A stretch of 64,000 nt of DNA, from the NCBI GenBank assembly GCA_023384095.1, contig JAHDXT010000002.1, forward strand, positions 246,918 through 310,917. Direction: 5' to 3'. Shown piece by piece: positions 32,923 through 41,972 of this stretch. Origin of the DNA: Hyphomicrobiaceae bacterium. GTDB taxonomy: Bacteria; Pseudomonadota; Alphaproteobacteria; Rhizobiales; Hyphomicrobiaceae. The notes beneath the pieces are model-generated. The model was not told the origin of the DNA. It worked only from the letters and a program-made list of their open reading frames with translations, and made no database searches. How positions within the stretch are numbered: position 1 is the first letter of the stretch; each line of letters starts with the position of its first letter. A program made the translations under genes and the position numbers.

Positions 32923-35382
32923 TCAGCCGGCGCCCTCCGCCGGCTGGACGAGCCGCCAGGTCCCGATCGCCTCGCGCTCTATGGCGGCGCGATCGGTCGG
33001 GATCCGGATGTAGCGGCCCTCCGCCCAGCTCTTCTCGAACGTCCGGTAATGGCGCGAGAACGGATTGCCGGACTGGCCCGTCGACTGCATGAACAGCGAG
33101 CGGTCGAGGTCCCCGAGGTCGTAGATCGCCCGGAAGGTCGATGCGTGGCGATTGGCGAACGGATCGTCCCGGCCGAACTCCATCACGCCGCGATTGAGCG
33201 TATATGGCCCTCCGGGCGAGGCCGTGCCGATATTGAACAGGCGGCCGACCAGCGGCAGCTCACCGAGCACCTGGTTCTCCCCGAGCGCGGCGTGCGCGGA
33301 GCCCCAGGACCATCGCATCCGATCACGGCCGAAGCGCTCCTCAAGCCCCTGGATCGCACGTCTCAGCGCCGCGGCGAGCGCCTCGCCACAGCTCTCCCGG
33401 GCCGCGGTCGGCCGCTCGTCGCACCAGTCGCGGCCCGTTGTCTCGCCCCTGAGCAGCCGCGTCATGGATTTCGCCCGCGGATGGAAGAAGAGGTCGAATG
33501 CGGGCCCGAGATCGTCGGCATAGATGGCGCGCACGGCCTCTCGCAGCCAGGCGACGAACACCAGCGGCTCGGGGGCATCGGCCCGCATCGTCGCGTCCCA
33601 GCGGCTCAGCCGATCGAGGACATCCTTGTCCACCGAGACGAGCGGACGCGCGGCGGCGATCATCAGCGGCGCCAGCTCCGCGAACGCCGGCGAGAAGACG
33701 TCGAGCTGGGCGGCGCGCATCGTCTCCATGTCGTGACCCGTGCGGCTGGTGACGAGGTCTTGGATGCGGCGGGCCCGGTAGTCCGCTTCCCAGTCGTGGG
33801 TGACGAGGTGGGGATAGCCGTCGCCGACGATGCGCGCGTTGGCCGTTCCGATCGCCGCCTCGGGCGGGCTGACGACGCGCGGCAGCGCTTCGAACGGGAC
33901 GAAACCCTGCCAGTCGAACGTCGCGTCCCAGCCGGGGACCGGGGCGCGGCCCGCGATCGTGTTGGCGGGACTTCGCATCGGCAGGCGGCCCGGCGCGATC
34001 ATGGCGATCCGGCCCTGGCTGTCGGCCACGACGACGCTCTGCATCGGCACCATGTAGAGCCTGGCGCGCTCGAGATAGGCCGGAACGGTGCGGAGGCTCG
34101 CATCGAGAAGGCCGGCGGTGATCGTCGTGTCGTCGTCGGTCAACGCCGTCCATTGCAGTGCCGCGACGTGGCCGGGAGCGAGGATCTTCGCGAGGTTGCG
34201 GAAGCTTCCCGGCAGGACGGGCCCATGCCGTGTGCGGCGGCGCTCGACCATGCGCGTCCTGCCGCCTGCGACCCGGATCTCCATGCTCGTGCTCTCGAAC
34301 GGTCGCCAGCCGGCGGGCGTCAGGTACTCCGCCGGATTGCCCGGATTGATCCGCTCGATGAAGAGATCCTGCACGTCGGCTTCGGCGTTGGTGAAGCCCC
34401 ACGCCAGGGTGTCGCCGCGGCCGAGCACGATGATCGGGGTGCCCGGCAGGCTTGCGCCCACCACGTTGACGCCGCCTCTTTGCGGGTCGCCGAGGGCCAG
34501 GTGCGCGAGGTACCAGACCGATGGCGCGGTGAGGCGCAGGTGGGGATCATTGGCGAGCAGCGGCTTGCCCGAGGCCGTCCGTGAGCCCGCGATCACCCAG
34601 CTGTTCGAGGCGCCGGCGCCGAACAGCTCGTCGAGCGCCGCCGTCTGCTCGCGCGGGGTGGGCGCGTCCAGTCTGCGCAGCGGGTAAAGCTGCGCCAGGT
34701 CGGGCAGCGGCGGCGGCCGCTCGCCGCCGTTCAGCGGCATCAGATCCTCGATCTCGGCAGGCGAGAGGCCCTGGGCGGCGAGCGTCAGCCGCTGGATCTC
34801 GGCGCCTAGATTGGCGCTGAGGTTGAGCGCCATCACCTTGACGACGGTGACGCTGTCGGCCGGCCGCCATGGCTCGGGCGCATGGCCGAGCAACAGGAAC
34901 TCGGGCGGCAAGCGCTGCTCCATTAGCCCGGTTTGCCGGCTGACGAACGCGTTGACTCCCGCCGCGTAGGCCTCGAGCAGCCGCTGCGCCTCGCCCGGGA
35001 AGCTCTGGAACCCGCGCTCGGCATGTCCGTCGAGGTCGAGCGTGCGCAGGAAGATGTCCGCCTCGAGCGTCCGTTCGCCGAAGATCTCGGAGAGCCGGCC
35101 TTGGCCGGCGCGGCGCAGCATCTCCATCTGCCAGAGCCGGTCCTGCGCATGGGCGAAGCCGAGCGCCCGGTAGAGATCGGCGACGCTCGAGCCGAAGATG
35201 TGGGGCACCGCATTGCCGTCGCGCACGATCGAGACGGGACTAGCGAGGCCCGGCAGCGCCAGCGTGCCCGTCAAGGGCGGGACCGTGCCGCCGAGCACGA
35301 CCACGCCGGCGACGGCCGCGCCCACGAGGACGAGACCGGCGACGGCGAGCGAGCGCTTCACCCAGGCTCTAGTCCGGCGCAT
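32923..35382 (-). CDS. Penicillin acylase family N-terminal-nucleophile hydrolase
   Basis: This protein has 819 residues from ATG 35380-35382; a GTG at 35427 would add 15 residues without a better ribosome site. A signal anchor helix (about 9-31) is followed by the A chain, a spacer and the B chain. The autocatalytic cleavage site precedes Ser259 in GAGASNSWVIAG, the nucleophile that becomes the N-terminus of the B chain. The B chain shows NDPHLRL, the usual NDPHL motif, and GFTNAEADVQDL. The residue before Ser is Ala rather than the more common Gly. Family members cleave beta-lactam side chains, N-acyl-homoserine lactones or other amides in the periplasm. Substrate not predictable. Confidence 0.9.
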   Translation of the reverse strand: MRRTRAWVKRSLAVAGLVLVGAAVAGVVVLGGTVPPLTGTLALPGLASPVSIVRDGNAVPHIFGSSVADLYRALGFAHAQDRLWQMEMLRRAGQGRLSEIFGERTLEADIFLRTLDLDGHAERGFQSFPGEAQRLLEAYAAGVNAFVSRQTGLMEQRLPPEFLLLGHAPEPWRPADSVTVVKVMALNLSANLGAEIQRLTLAAQGLSPAEIEDLMPLNGGERPPPLPDLAQLYPLRRLDAPTPREQTAALDELFGAGASNSWVIAGSRTASGKPLLANDPHLRLTAPSVWYLAHLALGDPQRGGVNVVGASLPGTPIIVLGRGDTLAWGFTNAEADVQDLFIERINPGNPAEYLTPAGWRPFESTSMEIRVAGGRTRMVERRRTRHGPVLPGSFRNLAKILAPGHVAALQWTALTDDDTTITAGLLDASLRTVPAYLERARLYMVPMQSVVVADSQGRIAMIAPGRLPMRSPANTIAGRAPVPGWDATFDWQGFVPFEALPRVVSPPEAAIGTANARIVGDGYPHLVTHDWEADYRARRIQDLVTSRTGHDMETMRAAQLDVFSPAFAELAPLMIAAARPLVSVDKDVLDRLSRWDATMRADAPEPLVFVAWLREAVRAIYADDLGPAFDLFFHPRAKSMTRLLRGETTGRDWCDERPTAARESCGEALAAALRRAIQGLEERFGRDRMRWSWGSAHAALGENQVLGELPLVGRLFNIGTASPGGPYTLNRGVMEFGRDDPFANRHASTFRAIYDLGDLDRSLFMQSTGQSGNPFSRHYRTFEKSWAEGRYIRIPTDRAAIEREAIGTWRLVQPAEGAG

Positions 35383-35499
35383 GGGCCAACCCGGAACGGA
35401 CCGATGCCGCAGGCCCGAGGCTGGCACTGGGCCGCCCCAGCCTGCTCAGATCACGAAACGCGGCCGCCGCGGAATGGCTCCCGGCCCGGCTCGACCGGC

Positions 35500-36246
35500 T
35501 CAGCGGCCTCCGCCCACGTCGAGGATGCTGTTGGTGACGTACGACGCCTGCGGCGAGAGCAGCCAGAGGACGGCCTCGGCGACCTCCTCCGGCCTGCCGT
35601 GCCGGCCGAGCGGAACCATCGGCCCGAGCCGCGCCAGCCGGGTCTCGTCGCCCATGTCGTCGTGGATCTCCGTTTCGATCAGTCCAGGGCGCACGGCGTT
35701 GACGCGGATGCCCTGCGGAGCGAGCTCGAGAGCGAGCCCGCACGTGAAGGTGTCGATGGCGCCCTTGGAGGCTGCGTAGCTCAGCGATCCGTTGGCCCCG
35801 CCGAGGCGCGCCGCTGCCGACGACATGTTGACGATGGCGCCGCCCTGGCCGCCGTGCCTCGTGGACATGCGCCTGGCCGCCTCACGTGCGCACAGGAACT
35901 GGCTGGTGATGTTGACGCGCCACATGCTTTCGAGCTCCGCCTGGCCGAGCTCGGTGATCGGCTTCATCAGGTGGATGACGCCCGCGTTGTTGAAGAGCGC
36001 GGTGACGCGGCCGAGCTCCCGGTCCACCGTCTCGAACAGCCGCACGACGTCCGCCTCGTTCCCGACGTCCCCCTGGATGGCGATGGCGCGGCCGCCGGCG
36101 CGGCCGATCTCCTCGACCACGGCTGCGGCGCGATCCGGGTTGCGGTTGTAATTGACCGCGACCGTGTACCCGCGCGCCGCGCCGAGCGTGGCCGTCGTGG
36201 CGCCGATGCCGCGGCTGCCTCCGGTGACGATCAGAACGCCTGTCAT
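35500..36246 (-). CDS. Short-chain dehydrogenase/reductase (SDR)
   Basis: This 248-residue classical SDR has the cofactor motif TGGSRGIG (8-15), NNAG, active-site Ser in NMSSAA and the YxxxK pair in SYAASK. The basic residue right after the glycine motif and NYNRN following strand 2 suggest NADP(H). It resembles FabG-like oxidoreductases of unknown substrate. GGGAGAA precedes the ATG. It stands alone between the acylase and the sulfur transporter genes. Confidence 0.9.
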   Translation of the reverse strand: MTGVLIVTGGSRGIGATTATLGAARGYTVAVNYNRNPDRAAAVVEEIGRAGGRAIAIQGDVGNEADVVRLFETVDRELGRVTALFNNAGVIHLMKPITELGQAELESMWRVNITSQFLCAREAARRMSTRHGGQGGAIVNMSSAAARLGGANGSLSYAASKGAIDTFTCGLALELAPQGIRVNAVRPGLIETEIHDDMGDETRLARLGPMVPLGRHGRPEEVAEAVLWLLSPQASYVTNSILDVGGGR

Positions 36247-36324
36247 TGGTTCTCCCAGATGTGGTCTGCCCGGGGGCGGTGCTCCCCCGGGCAGAGAAGG
36301 TTGCGTGCCGGCGGAAAGAATAGC

Positions 36325-36951
36325 TCAGGTCACGTGCCGGTCCGAAGCGGACTTTTCCGCGTCCGCTGGCTCGGCCGGCAGAGCCGCCAGTCCGTCGAAA
36401 TCGGGACCGGCCTCGTCACGCCAGGGCTGCAGCCGCTCCAGGCCCACGAGCAGCAGCACGAGGATGGCCGCGAAGCCGAGCGCCACTGTGACGAAGGGAA
36501 GCCCGAGCAACTGGTCGAAGCCGACCTTGGCTCCGGATTCGGCGAAGAAGGCCGTGATCGGCGCATCGAAATAACCGTAGGTGAGCGCGCCGGCAATGCC
36601 GCCCGCGATCACGAACAGCGCGTCGCGATAGCCGGCGCCGGCCTGGGCGAGCGCCGTGCCGGGGCATGCGCCCGCCAGCGCGATGCCGACGCCCAGGATC
36701 AGGCCGCCGATGATGTCGGCCTTCCACAGCAGCGGCTTCAGGTAAAGGCCGACGCCGAAGCTCCCGTGCATGATGGCGATCGCCACCAGGCCGGTGACCA
36801 CGGCCGTCAGAAAGATCTTGAGCATCAGAAAATTGCGCAGCTGCATCTGGCCGACGATGACGCCCGGCTCGAACACGCGTGACTTCTCCAGCGCGATGCC
36901 GAACACGATTCCGGTCGCCAGACCGATCAGAATGGCAAGAATGACTGGCAT
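36325..36951 (-). CDS. YeeE/YedE (PmpB-type) sulfur-compound membrane transporter, second gene
   Basis: This 208-residue protein has five or six membrane helices and the family motif ALAGACPGTALAQAG, with Cys96 inside a helix. In YeeE-type transporters such cysteines relay thiosulfate or persulfide sulfur across the membrane. It is paired with the 172-residue paralogue upstream (30 bp gap). Together they equal one full-length YeeE, so the pair should form a heterodimer. The C-terminal 40 residues are soluble and acidic. Confidence 0.88.
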   Translation of the reverse strand: MPVILAILIGLATGIVFGIALEKSRVFEPGVIVGQMQLRNFLMLKIFLTAVVTGLVAIAIMHGSFGVGLYLKPLLWKADIIGGLILGVGIALAGACPGTALAQAGAGYRDALFVIAGGIAGALTYGYFDAPITAFFAESGAKVGFDQLLGLPFVTVALGFAAILVLLLVGLERLQPWRDEAGPDFDGLAALPAEPADAEKSASDRHVT

Positions 36952-36981
36952 GGTGGTGTCCTCTCTCGTTGGAAAATGGGG

Positions 36982-37500
36982 TCAAACTCGGCGCATCAGC
37001 AGCATCGCGGTCAGGATGCCGCCGGTGAACATGGCGGCGACGGCGAGCGTGGAGCCGGCGGCGAGCTGCGCCATTCCCGAGATGCCATGGCCGCTGGTGC
37101 AGCCCCCTGCGATGCGTGCGCCCACCAGCATGATGAAGCCGCCGATGAACGCGAGCGGTGCGCGGGCAGCGAGCGTCGGCGTCCCCATGGCCCTCGCCCA
37201 GACCGGCGAGATCGCATGACGGCGCGCGCCCGAGATGCGCATCGACAGGAATGCGCCGGCGGCGATGCCGACGACCACGGCGACCTGCCACCAGTTCTTG
37301 GCGCCCCACAGATGGCTGGCGAGGTACTTGACCTGACCGACGCCCGGATCGAACCACGAGGCGATGTGGGCGCCGACCGTTACGTAGGACGACGAGGCGC
37401 CGAGCGCCGTCTGCATGAGCAGGAACGTCGGGATCTGCAACAGACCGATGATCACCCCCGCGACATATGGCGACCAGGCCTTTCTCTCGAGCCCCAGCAT
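36982..37500 (-). CDS. YeeE/YedE (PmpA-type) sulfur-compound membrane transporter, first gene
   Basis: This 172-residue membrane protein has the signature GGCTSGHGISGMAQL, with Cys134, the conserved sulfur-relay cysteine of this family. AGGAGG lies 6 nt before the ATG, a very strong ribosome site. It is first gene of the two-gene operon. A palindrome 43 bp upstream is a likely operator. Sulfide/persulfide or thiosulfate transport is inferred. The mercaptopyruvate sulfurtransferase and cysteine synthase genes lie about 2-4 kb away. Confidence 0.9.
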   Translation of the reverse strand: MLGLERKAWSPYVAGVIIGLLQIPTFLLMQTALGASSSYVTVGAHIASWFDPGVGQVKYLASHLWGAKNWWQVAVVVGIAAGAFLSMRISGARRHAISPVWARAMGTPTLAARAPLAFIGGFIMLVGARIAGGCTSGHGISGMAQLAAGSTLAVAAMFTGGILTAMLLMRRV

Positions 37501-37542
37501 GATGTGCCTCCTATGAGTTGCTCCGCGACAGGAGGCACAGCT

Positions 37543-37562
37543 ATATTAGAAACCGCTAATAT
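37543..37562. promoter_or_regulatory. Perfect palindrome ATATTAG-n6-CTAATAT before the YeeE/YedE operon
   Basis: Two 7-bp arms are separated by AAACCG, in an A/T-rich patch 43 bp upstream of the transporter ATG. A/T-rich dyads of this kind are used by ArsR-family sulfide/persulfide sensors (BigR/SqrR) that control YeeE-type genes. No such regulator gene is in the window, so the assignment is inference. Confidence 0.6.
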
Positions 37563-37565
37563 TCA

Positions 37566-37583
37566 CTTTGACGCATGTCAAAG
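37566..37583. promoter_or_regulatory. FNR/DNR-like palindrome CTTTGAC-n4-GTCAAAG
   Basis: A perfect 7-bp dyad with spacer GCAT contains TTGAC-n4-GTCAA, the layout of CRP/FNR-superfamily boxes. It lies between the divergent YeeE/YedE operon and the glucan protein gene, next to the other palindrome. It may act on either. Confidence 0.5.
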
Positions 37584-37646
37584 CACGCGACAGTTCGGAC
37601 CAACACCTGCCACACGGCTGCCTCAGGCAGCACGCTAGGAGACAGC

Positions 37647-39269
37647 TTGCCGAAACCACGTCAGGTCGAACGCATGGGTAAAGAGAATGACGCCAGCCGG
37701 CTGAGCCGACGCCAGATGGTCCTTGGTGCAGGCAGCCTCATTCCCGCGGCTATCGTCGGCCGGCCGGCCTGGTCCGAGCCCGGCCGCACCGGCGGCGCCA
37801 GCCTTGGTCCCGTCGAGGCGTTCTCGTTCGACATGTTACGGGCAATGGCCCGATCGGTCGCCGCCTCGCCCTTCCGACCGGCCGAGGTCGTGCGCCCGGA
37901 CATTCTCGCCAAGATCGACTACGACGCTCATCAGAAGCTCCGGTTCCGCGCCGAGGCCAGCCTGAGGCTCGACCGGGACCAGCGCTTCCCGGTGCAGCTC
38001 TTCCACCTCGGCCACTACTTCCGCGAGCCGGTGCGGGTGTTCATCGTCGATGGCGGCGACGCGCGTGAGGTGCTCTACGACACGGAGCTGTTCGAGAGCC
38101 CGGCCGGCCATCCGGCCCGCGGTCTGCCCCAGAACGCCGGGTTCGCCGGCTTCCGCGTGATGACGCCCGGTCTGAACAGCGACTGGCTCGCATTCCTCGG
38201 CGCGTCGTATTTCCGCACCTCCGGGCCGTTCAACCAGTATGGGCTGTCGGCGCGCGGGCTCGCCATCGACACCGGCCTGCCGACGCCGGAGGAGTTCCCC
38301 CGCTTCACCCGCTTCTGGCTGGCGGCCGAGGGACCGCGGCTCACCGTCTACGCCCTGCTCGAGTCGCCGAGCGTGGCGGGCGCCTACCGCATCAGCGCCG
38401 AGCGGCTGACGGACGCTCGCGACATCCACCGCAATCCGATGGAGGTCGAGTGCGAGCTCTTCGCCCGCAGGGACATCCGCCGTCTCGGCATCGCGCCGTT
38501 CTCGAGCATGTTCTGGTATGGCGAGCACAGCCGCAGGCAGGCGACCGACTGGCGGCCGGAGATCCACGACTCGGATGGACTGGCGCTCTGGACGGGGGCT
38601 GGCGAGCGCATCTGGCGTCCCCTCGGCAACCCGCCGCGCGTCAACACGAGCACCTTCGCCGATCATGACCCGCGCGGCTTCGGCCTGGCTCAGCGCGACC
38701 GGGACTTCGTCCACTACCTCGACGACGGCGTGTTCTACGAGCGGCGGCCGTCGGTCTGGGTGGAGCCGCTGGACCCGTGGGGTCCCGGGGCGGTGCACCT
38801 GCTCGAGATCCCGACCGACGACGAGGTCCACGACAACATCGCCGCCTACTGGTGCCCGGGCGAGCCGTTCCGCGCCGGCGAACGGCGCCGCTACCGCTAC
38901 CGGCTGACCTGGCTCGACGACATTCCCTTCCCGGAATCGCTGGCGCGCGCCACCGCCACCTGGACCGGCATGGGCGGGCGGCCGGGCCAGAAGCGGCCGG
39001 CAGGGGTGCGCAAGCTCGTCATCGACTGGCAAGGTCCGGTGCTGGCCGGGCTCGGCCGCCAGGACGGCGTCGAGGTGGTGGTCACGCTCTCACGCGGCAG
39101 CGTCAGCAACGCCTACTGCCACCCGGTCGTGGACCAGCGCGCCCGCTGGCGCTCGCTGTTCGACGTCGGCGCCGAGGGCGGCGAGCCCATCGACATGCGC
39201 GCCTTCCTGCGCAAGGACGGGCGCCCGCTGACCGAGACGTGGCTCTATCAGCACTTCCCCGGAAGATAG
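37647..39269 (+). CDS. Periplasmic glucan biosynthesis protein, OpgG/OpgD (MdoG/MdoD) family
   Basis: This protein has 540 residues if started at TTG 37647, which has AGGAG 5 nt upstream; ATG 37674 and ATG 37575 are in frame but have weaker signals. A twin-arginine signal, LSRRQMVLGAGSLIPAA, is present as in OpgD. The mature part is the family's beta-sandwich plus Ig-like domain, with FSSMFWYGEHSRRQ and HDSDGL (the substrate-site segment) and LIEIPT-like strands. OpgG/OpgD work on osmoregulated periplasmic glucan backbones and recent work assigns them beta-1,2-glucan hydrolysis. The synthase OpgH is not adjacent. Confidence 0.9.
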   Translation: MPKPRQVERMGKENDASRLSRRQMVLGAGSLIPAAIVGRPAWSEPGRTGGASLGPVEAFSFDMLRAMARSVAASPFRPAEVVRPDILAKIDYDAHQKLRFRAEASLRLDRDQRFPVQLFHLGHYFREPVRVFIVDGGDAREVLYDTELFESPAGHPARGLPQNAGFAGFRVMTPGLNSDWLAFLGASYFRTSGPFNQYGLSARGLAIDTGLPTPEEFPRFTRFWLAAEGPRLTVYALLESPSVAGAYRISAERLTDARDIHRNPMEVECELFARRDIRRLGIAPFSSMFWYGEHSRRQATDWRPEIHDSDGLALWTGAGERIWRPLGNPPRVNTSTFADHDPRGFGLAQRDRDFVHYLDDGVFYERRPSVWVEPLDPWGPGAVHLLEIPTDDEVHDNIAAYWCPGEPFRAGERRRYRYRLTWLDDIPFPESLARATATWTGMGGRPGQKRPAGVRKLVIDWQGPVLAGLGRQDGVEVVVTLSRGSVSNAYCHPVVDQRARWRSLFDVGAEGGEPIDMRAFLRKDGRPLTETWLYQHFPGR

Positions 39270-39298
39270 CTTCAGGGCTCAGGCGCCGCTCGGCCGGA

Positions 39299-40159
39299 CT
39301 ACGGCCCTTGCTCCACCGGCGTGCCGGCGCTCTCCTGGCCCCATTCGCTCCAGGAGCCGTCGTAGAGGCCGGAGTCGGGTTGGCCGATGAGGGCCAGGGC
39401 GAGGCTGAGGACGGCGGCGGAGACGCCGGAGCCGCAGGTGGTCACGACGGGTTTCGCCGGATCGATGCCGGCGTCCGCGAAGGCCTGCCGCAGCTCGGGC
39501 ACCGGCTTCAGCGTGCCGTCGGGCCGGAGGAGGCGCGCATAGTGCACGTTGCCGGCGCCCGGCATGTGGCCGCCGCGCAGGCCCGCGCGCGGCTCGGGCT
39601 CCGCGCCCGAGAAGCGGCCGGGGCCGCGCGCGTCGGCGATCTGGGCAGTGCCGCCGGCGACGAGGCGCTTCATGTCGCCGAGATCGCGGACCAGGCTGGC
39701 GTTGAAGCGGGGCGTGAAGTGGCGGGGCGAGCGCGGAGCCGGCGGCTCCGCCGTCACCGGGCGGCCCTCCGCCTTCCACTTCGGCAGGCCGCCGTCGAGC
39801 ACGGCGACGTCCTCGTGCCCCATCACCCGGAACGTCCACCAGACGCGGGCCGCCGAGAACATGCCGGCCGTGTCGTAGACCACGATCCGCATCCCGTCGC
39901 CGATGCCCATCCTCTTCATCCGGCTGGCGAACTTCACGGTGGACGGCAGCATGTGGGGCAGCCGCGAGCTCTCGTCCGAGATCTCGTCGATGTCGAAGAA
40001 AAGGGCGCCGGTGATGTGCTCCTGACTGTACTCCGCGCGCGGGTCCCGCCCCTCCGCCGGAAGGTGCCAGGACCCATCCAGGACCACGAGGTCGGGCGCG
40101 TCGAGATGGGCCGCGAGCCAATCGGTCTCGACGACATAGGTTCCGCGGATGGAAGCCAT
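39299..40159 (-). CDS. sseA: 3-mercaptopyruvate sulfurtransferase
   Basis: This 286-residue protein has two rhodanese domains. The active loop holds Cys242 in TTCGSGVSAA, the six-residue CG(S/T)GVT-type loop that marks mercaptopyruvate rather than thiosulfate sulfurtransferases. It moves sulfur from 3-mercaptopyruvate to thiols or cyanide. AGGAGAAAAACG precedes the ATG. It is third gene of a cysteine-linked operon (cysteine synthase, AlaX, SseA), 31 bp after AlaX. Confidence 0.93.
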   Translation of the reverse strand: MASIRGTYVVETDWLAAHLDAPDLVVLDGSWHLPAEGRDPRAEYSQEHITGALFFDIDEISDESSRLPHMLPSTVKFASRMKRMGIGDGMRIVVYDTAGMFSAARVWWTFRVMGHEDVAVLDGGLPKWKAEGRPVTAEPPAPRSPRHFTPRFNASLVRDLGDMKRLVAGGTAQIADARGPGRFSGAEPEPRAGLRGGHMPGAGNVHYARLLRPDGTLKPVPELRQAFADAGIDPAKPVVTTCGSGVSAAVLSLALALIGQPDSGLYDGSWSEWGQESAGTPVEQGP

Positions 40160-40190
40160 CGTTTTTCTCCTCTGGCGAGCCCCGGCAGGC

Positions 40191-40919
40191 TCAGGCGAAC
40201 GCCACCCGGATGCGTCGGTTCTGCTTGCCCTTCTTCTCTATGCGGGTGACCGCGACCGGGCCGATCTCGGACGTCGCGCGCACGTGCGTGCCCCCGCAGG
40301 GCTGCAGGTCGACGGCATCGTTCTCGCCGATGGCGACGAGGCGGACGCGGCCCGACCCGCGCGGCGGCTTGACGCTCATGGTGCGCACGAGCTGCGGGCT
40401 CGAGTCGAGCTCGGCGTCGGTGATCCAGCTCTCGGACACGGGATGGTCGGCGGCGACGAGGGCGTTCAGCGCCGCGGTGAGCGCGTCCTTGTCGACGGCG
40501 CTCGCGTCCGTGATGTCGAAGTCGAGCCGGCCTTCATCCGCGCCGATCTGACCGCCCGTCACCGGGAACTTGACGAGCGACGCCAGGAGATGCAGCGCCG
40601 TATGCATGCGCATGTGGCGGTAGCGCGTCTCCCAGTCGAGCACCAGGCGGACGCCGGCGCCGACCTGCGGCGCTGCCGCGCCTTCGGCGGGCACATGCAC
40701 GATCGTGGTCCGGTCCGCATCGTAGACGGTGGTCGCGATGGGGCAGGGCGCCGCCGCCGCGGTCTCGATGCCGCCGCGGTCGCCCGGCTGGCCGCCGGCC
40801 ATCGGATAGAAGATGGTGCGGTCGAGCACGATGCCGCCGCGCTCGTCGACCGCGAGCACGGTCGCGGTGCAGTCGCGCAGATAGGCGTCGGAGCGGAAGA
40901 GCTGCTCGGTGGTGGCCAT
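40191..40919 (-). CDS. alaX: AlaX-type alanyl-tRNA editing protein
   Basis: This 242-residue protein has the zinc-binding editing-site ligands His106 and His110 (HTALH) and Cys208 and His212 (CGGTH). It is the free-standing homologue of the AlaRS editing domain, hydrolysing Ser-tRNA(Ala) or Gly-tRNA(Ala), and carries an N-terminal beta-barrel-like domain (AlaX-M type; FYPMAGGQPGDRG). It sits 3 bp after the cysteine synthase gene. Placing it in a cysteine operon is noteworthy: relatives of this domain can also act on Cys- or Ser-charged tRNA. Confidence 0.92.
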   Translation of the reverse strand: MATTEQLFRSDAYLRDCTATVLAVDERGGIVLDRTIFYPMAGGQPGDRGGIETAAAAPCPIATTVYDADRTTIVHVPAEGAAAPQVGAGVRLVLDWETRYRHMRMHTALHLLASLVKFPVTGGQIGADEGRLDFDITDASAVDKDALTAALNALVAADHPVSESWITDAELDSSPQLVRTMSVKPPRGSGRVRLVAIGENDAVDLQPCGGTHVRATSEIGPVAVTRIEKKGKQNRRIRVAFA

Positions 40920-40922
40920 CGT

Positions 40923-41972
40923 TCACGCCTCGCCGTGATTGGCGAACACCGTCGGGATGTCCTGCCGCTGCCGCTCCAGCCACGACGGCACCGGCAGACC
41001 CTTGCTGCGCAGGAACGGCGGATCGAACAGCTTTGACTGGTAGCGGGTGCCGTAGTCGCAGAGGACGGTGACGATGGTGTGGCCGGGCCCCATCGCGCGG
41101 GCGAGCCGCACGGCGCCGGCGACATTGACGCCGGAGGAGGCGCCGAGGCACAGGCCCTCCTCCTCGAGGAGCTGGAACACGATGCCTACGGCCTCCGCGT
41201 CCTCGATGCGCCAGGCGTGATCGACCGCGACGTCCTCGAGGTTCCTGGTGATGCGGCCCTGGCCGATTCCCTCGGTGATCGAGCTGCCCTCGGCCTTCAG
41301 CTCGCCCGTGGTGTAATAGCTGTAGAGAGCGGCGCCGGGCGGGTCGGCGAGGCCGATCTGGATGGCCTTGCGCCTGGCCTTGAGCCCCAGCGAGACCCCA
41401 CCCAGCGTGCCGCCGGAGCCGACCGCGCAGCAGAAGCCGTCGACCTTGCCGCCTGTCTCTGACCAGATCTCCTCGGCCGTCGACTCGACGTGCGCCTGCC
41501 GGTTGGCGATGTTGTCGAACTGATTGGCCCAGATGGCGCCGTTGGGCTCGGTCCTGGCCAGCGCCTCGGCCAGCCGGCCGGAATACTTCACGTAGTTGTC
41601 GGGGTTCTTGTAGGGCACCGCCGGCACCTCGACGAGCGTGGCGCCGATGAGACGCAGGGCGTCCTTCTTCTCCTGGGACTGGGTCTCGGGGATGACGATG
41701 ACCGAGCGGAAGCCCAACGCGGCCCCGATCAGCGTCAGCCCGATGCCGGTATTGCCGGCCGTGCCCTCCACGACCGTGCCGCCGGGGCGCAGCAGGCCGC
41801 GCTGGATGGCGTCCTTTATGATGTAGAGGGCGGCGCGGTCCTTGACGGACTGGCCGGGGTTCATGAACTCCGCCTTGCCCAGGATCTCGCACCCGGTCTC
41901 CTCGGAAGCGCGTCTCAGCCTGATCAGGGGCGTCCGGCCGACGGCATCGGCGACGCTCGAGGCGACTGTCAA
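40923..41972 (-). CDS. Cysteine synthase family protein (O-acetylserine sulfhydrylase A-like)
   Basis: This protein has 349 residues from TTG 41970-41972, where GGAGG lies 10 nt upstream. The frame stays open far upstream (to 42602), but homology begins at TVASSVADAVGRTPLIRL. This PLP fold-type II enzyme has Lys44 in NPGQSVKDRA as Schiff-base lysine, and EGTAGNTGIGL for the substrate phosphate/carboxylate loop. The longer C-terminus (LDRQRQDIPTVF-like tail) is typical of the CysK2-like group, so cystathionine-beta-synthase-like or sulfocysteine activity is possible. It heads the operon with AlaX and SseA. Confidence 0.9.
   Translation of the reverse strand: MTVASSVADAVGRTPLIRLRRASEETGCEILGKAEFMNPGQSVKDRAALYIIKDAIQRGLLRPGGTVVEGTAGNTGIGLTLIGAALGFRSVIVIPETQSQEKKDALRLIGATLVEVPAVPYKNPDNYVKYSGRLAEALARTEPNGAIWANQFDNIANRQAHVESTAEEIWSETGGKVDGFCCAVGSGGTLGGVSLGLKARRKAIQIGLADPPGAALYSYYTTGELKAEGSSITEGIGQGRITRNLEDVAVDHAWRIEDAEAVGIVFQLLEEEGLCLGASSGVNVAGAVRLARAMGPGHTIVTVLCDYGTRYQSKLFDPPFLRSKGLPVPSWLERQRQDIPTVFANHGEA

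Noticed and set aside
40534..41892. 452-codon minus-strand frame covering alaX and the cysteine synthase gene in another register
   Set aside because: It has no homology, while two conserved enzymes occupy the true frame.
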